From contig DATJJW010000199.1 in assembly GCA_035491935.1 (NCBI GenBank), positions 1 to 8,696 on the forward strand: a stretch of 8,696 nucleotides of DNA, given 5' to 3'. Of this stretch, positions 6,405 through 8,696 are shown in pieces; positions within the stretch are counted from its first letter, which is position 1, and the number at the start of each line of letters is the position of its first letter. Below the pieces are notes generated by a model. The model did not search any database, was not told the DNA's origin, and worked only from the letters and a program-made list of their open reading frames with translations. The stretch is from DATJJW01 sp035491935. Lineage in GTDB: Bacteria > Pseudomonadota > Alphaproteobacteria > ATCC43930 > CGMCC-115725. Position numbers and translations under genes: made by a program.

Positions 6405-7261
6405 TTCGTCGTCGCCCGGCCGAACAGGCCGTGGGGGCGCCAGATCAGCACGACCAGCATCACGGTGTAGATGATGAAGGCGCCGAATTGCGGGATGTAA
6501 TACTTGCCCGCGACATCGGCGATGCCGAGCAGCAGCGAGGCCAGGAACGGCCCGGTGATCGACGAGGTGCCGCCGACGGTCACGACGATGAGGAAGTAGA
6601 TCATGTATTTCAGCGGGAATGTCGGGTCGAGGCCGAGGATTTCCGCGCCGAGCGCTCCGCCCAACCCGGCCAGGCCCGAGCCCACGGCGAAGGTCAGCAT
6701 GAACACCAGATTGACATTGATGCCGAGGCCGCGGGCTACGCGCCGATCATCGACCGCCGCACGCAACCGGCTGCCGAAGCGGGTGCGGGTCAGGATCGTC
6801 TGCAACGCGATGGCGGTGACGCCGCAGACGATGATGATCAGCAGGCGATAATAGCCGACGCTGACGCCAAGCACCTCGAACCGGTCCTTGAGGAAATCAG
6901 GCAGGTTGATGAATTGCTGGGAGGATCCGGCGAAGTATTCCACCGTCGCATCGGCCATGAAGATCAGGCCGATCGAGAACAGCACCTGGTCCAGAGGGTT
7001 CTTGGCGTAGATGTGGATGTAGAATAGCCGCTCCATCACCACGCCGATGATGGCGGTGGCGATGAAGGCGAGCGGCAGTCCGGCGAAGAAGGGCAGGCCC
7101 AGGTGGTTGACCATCACCACCGTCAGGTAGCCCCCGGCCATGGCGAAGGCGCCATGGGCGAGGTTGACCAGGTTCATGAGGCCCAGCGTCACCGCCAGGC
7201 CGCATGCCAGCACGAACAGCAGCATGCCGTAGGCGACACCATCAAAGAGATTGGTCAGCAT
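6401..7261 (-). CDS. livH: HAAT-family ABC importer permease, LivH-like
   Basis: This 286-residue inner-membrane permease is the second channel half. It is hydrophobic from the start (DGVAYGMLLFVLACGLAVTL), followed by the LivH hallmark GLMNLVNLAHGAFAMAGGY (27-45). The ATPase coupling segment is RTRFGSRLRAAVDDRRVARG (159-178), and the protein closes with WRPHGLFG near the C-terminus, typical of the family. ATG 7261 is preceded by GAGGG in a 32-bp gap after the binding-protein gene, so the whole importer can be one transcript. The stop shares ATGA with livM. All family landmarks and the length are normal. Its substrate is set by the periplasmic binding protein upstream. Confidence 0.95.
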   Translation of the reverse strand: MLTNLFDGVAYGMLLFVLACGLAVTLGLMNLVNLAHGAFAMAGGYLTVVMVNHLGLPFFAGLPLAFIATAIIGVVMERLFYIHIYAKNPLDQVLFSIGLIFMADATVEYFAGSSQQFINLPDFLKDRFEVLGVSVGYYRLLIIIVCGVTAIALQTILTRTRFGSRLRAAVDDRRVARGLGINVNLVFMLTFAVGSGLAGLGGALGAEILGLDPTFPLKYMIYFLIVVTVGGTSSITGPFLASLLLGIADVAGKYYIPQFGAFIIYTVMLVVLIWRPHGLFGRATTK

Positions 7262-7293
7262 GCGCGCCTGCCCTCAGTGCGTGCCCGGAAGGC

Positions 7294-8490
7294 TCACTTG
7301 CTGCCGTGGGCGGGGTCCTTGACGTTCGGAATGGTCTCGAACTCGATGTTCCAGAGCTGGCCGTCCTTCTTCTCGACCTTGCGGATATAGATGTTCTGCA
7401 CGATGTCGCGTGTCGCCGGATCGATGCTGATCGGCCCGCGCGGGCTTTCCCAGCTCATCCCCTTCATGGCGGCGACGAGATCCGGGCCCTTGGCATCGCC
7501 CTTGGTCTTCTGCAGCGCCTTGTAGACCAGTGCCATGCCATCATAGCCGCCGACGGCCATGAAGTTCGGCCGCATGCCCTTGTTCGCCTTCTCGAAGGCC
7601 GCGACAAAGTCATGGTTCATCTTGGAATCATGCGCGGCCGAATAATGCTGCGACGAGACGACGCCGAGAGCCGCGTCGCCCATGTTGTTCAGCAGATCGT
7701 CATCGACCACGTCGCCGGGGCCGATCAGCTTGATCCCGGCCTTGTCCAGCCCGCGCTCGACGAATTGCTTCATGACGATCGAGCCGACGCCCGAGGGCAC
7801 GAAGATGAAGACCGCATCGGGCTTGGCATCGGCGGCGCGCTGCAGGAAGGGCGCGAAGTCTGGGTTGGCGAGCGGCACGCGCAGCGCCGCCAGTACCTTG
7901 CCGCCGCCCTTCTCGAAGGGCTGCTTGAACCATTTCTCGGCGTCATAGCCGGGGCCGTAATCGGAGACGATGGTCACGACCTTCCTGATGCCGTTCTTCA
8001 GGCACCAGGCGGCGAGCGGCGATGTCGTCTGCGGCAGGGTCATCGAGGTGCGCAGGACGAAGGGCGAGGCCTCGGTGATCGAGGAGGTTCCGGCCGCCAT
8101 CACGATCTCCGGCACCTTCGCCTGGGTCGCGATCGAGGCCGCCGCCATGGCGAGCGGCGTCAGGCCGAACCCCGCCAGCACCGCGACATGATCATTGACC
8201 ACCAGTTCCTGCGACAGGCGCTTGGTGACATTGGGCACCGAACCGTCATCCTTCAGGATGACTTCGATCTTCTTGCCCGCGACCGTGTCGCCGTGCTGCT
8301 GCATGTAGAGCTTGACCGCGGCGTCGATCTGCTTGCCGGTCGAGGCGAAGGGGCCGGTCATCGGCAGGATCAGGCCGATCTTGACCGCATCCTCGGCCAT
8401 GGCCGCACCGGATGCCGCCAGCATCAGCGCACCGGCCATCAACGTGCCGGTGAGGGCCGTACCGACAAAAAGCCTGATGGTTGCCCGCAT
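7294..8490 (-). CDS. Periplasmic substrate-binding protein of a LivK/aromatic-acid-type ABC importer
   Basis: This 398-residue type I periplasmic binding protein captures the importer's substrate. A signal peptide is clear: basic MRATIRL, a hydrophobic core, then AMA before Glu33, giving cleavage after residue 32. The mature protein begins with the first strand VKIGLILPMTGPFASTGKQI (36-55). The ligand region GTSS (134-137) resembles the carboxylate-binding Ser/Thr patch of this family, and SDYGPGYDA marks the second domain. The family binds branched-chain amino acids, amides, or aromatic acids such as benzoates and p-coumarate, as shown for Rhodopseudomonas palustris proteins. Overall style and the neighbouring dioxygenase favour an aromatic acid, but this is inference. 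The gene is the first of its operon: GGGGAG sits 9 nt before ATG 8490, and a 32-bp gap leads to livH. Confidence 0.9.
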   Translation of the reverse strand: MRATIRLFVGTALTGTLMAGALMLAASGAAMAEDAVKIGLILPMTGPFASTGKQIDAAVKLYMQQHGDTVAGKKIEVILKDDGSVPNVTKRLSQELVVNDHVAVLAGFGLTPLAMAAASIATQAKVPEIVMAAGTSSITEASPFVLRTSMTLPQTTSPLAAWCLKNGIRKVVTIVSDYGPGYDAEKWFKQPFEKGGGKVLAALRVPLANPDFAPFLQRAADAKPDAVFIFVPSGVGSIVMKQFVERGLDKAGIKLIGPGDVVDDDLLNNMGDAALGVVSSQHYSAAHDSKMNHDFVAAFEKANKGMRPNFMAVGGYDGMALVYKALQKTKGDAKGPDLVAAMKGMSWESPRGPISIDPATRDIVQNIYIRKVEKKDGQLWNIEFETIPNVKDPAHGSK

Positions 8491-8540
8491 GATGTTCTTC
8501 TCCCCGTTCTTTTCGTTATCGGATCTTTTCCCAGAAAAAT

Positions 8541-8569
8541 GAAATTACCTGAGAGCGAGTGAATTCGCA
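8541..8569 (-). promoter_or_regulatory. Weak candidate promoter of the importer operon
   Basis: On the - strand TTGCGA (four of six -35 bases) is followed after 17 bp by TAATTT, which keeps the three most conserved -10 bases (T1, A2, T6). It would give a leader of about 45 nt before ATG 8490. A short GCGA/TCGC dyad (8555-8568) overlaps the spacer and the -35. This is consensus matching only. Confidence 0.25.
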
Positions 8570-8591
8570 AAACGCTATCGGTGTTTCCGTA

Positions 8592-8656
8592 GTGCGTCCC
8601 CGTCGAAAGGCGGCGGGCGGGAAAGTCCGGAACGCCAGATCTCGTCTGGTGCGTCC
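8592..8656. repeat. Direct repeat GTGCGTCC, two copies 57 bp apart
   Basis: GTGCGTCC occurs exactly at 8592-8599 and 8649-8656; the second copy abuts the CCAGA/TCTGG dyad. The related hexamer GTGCGT also occurs at 1764-1769 before the dioxygenase operon. In GC-rich DNA this may mean nothing. Confidence 0.25.
8635..8649. promoter_or_regulatory. Inverted repeat CCAGA-N5-TCTGG, possible operator
   Basis: CCAGA (8635-8639) and TCTGG (8645-8649) are perfect 5-bp arms separated by 5 bp; ACG and CGT outside them extend the symmetry imperfectly. The site lies about 145 bp before the importer gene, towards a possible divergent gene, and suits a dimeric regulator. It could be chance. Confidence 0.3.
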
Positions 8657-8696
8657 GAGTGTGGTTCGATAAGGATATGTCGGCGATTTTCGTGAC

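Larger units (their letters stand above)
8491..8696. other. Upstream region of the importer operon
   Basis: These 206 bp contain no convincing gene. They are clearly more AT-rich near the binding-protein start, as expected for a promoter. Read on the - strand, TTGCGA, 17 bp and TAATTT (in 8541-8570) form a weak sigma-70-like pair, and GGGGAG gives the ribosome site. A dyad and a twice-occurring octamer lie further out. An ATG at 8677 on the + strand could begin a divergent gene, but only six codons are visible and its AAGGA is too close to the start. Confidence 0.5.

Noticed and set aside
7204..8562. A 452-codon + strand open frame opposite the binding-protein and livH genes
   Set aside because: It is the mirror of two genes with clear families. 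Its translation is rich in Arg, His, Gly and Asp and shows no domain; such long antisense frames are normal in GC-rich DNA.
8677..8696. Start of a divergent + strand gene (M-S-A-I-F-V)
   Set aside because: Only six codons are visible, the AAGGA is one base from the ATG, and no family can be recognised.

Overview
The window comes from a high-GC proteobacterium, most likely an alphaproteobacterium of the Hyphomicrobiales/Rhodospirillales kind. That placement rests on overall composition, strong third-position GC codon use and gene content; no rRNA or other marker gene is present. Nine genes, one of them cut by the left edge, fill almost all of the DNA. They lie in two converging blocks: + strand 1-3832 and - strand 3888-8490. 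No rRNA, tRNA, CRISPR array, insertion sequence or phage gene was seen.

Left block, part 1 (1-1754). This is the end of a tripartite drug/solute efflux operon: the C-terminus of a DHA2-type (EmrB-like) MFS pump, then a NodT/OprM-type outer-membrane lipoprotein channel whose GTG start overlaps the pump stop (GTGA). The periplasmic adaptor (EmrA/HlyD type) is probably upstream, outside the window.

Left block, part 2 (1864-3832). After a 109-bp gap with a strong Shine-Dalgarno sequence and a small dyad comes a compact three-gene aromatic catabolic operon. It encodes a class III extradiol dioxygenase catalytic (LigB-type beta) subunit, its small LigA-type alpha subunit overlapping by 11 bp, and an alpha/beta hydrolase with an intact Ser-Asp-His triad. 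The beta-then-alpha order is the reverse of ligAB, and the hydrolase is not part of the canonical protocatechuate 4,5-cleavage route. The true substrate is therefore open.

Right block (3888-8490, read right to left). This is a complete HAAT-family ABC importer in the order periplasmic binding protein, LivH permease, LivM permease, LivG ATPase, LivF ATPase. The last four genes are joined by 4-, 4- and 8-bp overlaps. Such importers commonly carry lignin-type aromatic acids as well as branched-chain amino acids. Placed against the ring-cleavage operon, this one most plausibly imports the aromatic acid, or its precursor, that the dioxygenase opens.

The rightmost 206 bp hold the importer's promoter region, with a dyad and a repeated octamer, and may run into a divergent gene or regulator just outside the window. 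No regulator gene and no enzyme for later pathway steps (semialdehyde dehydrogenase, hydratase, aldolase) is inside the window.
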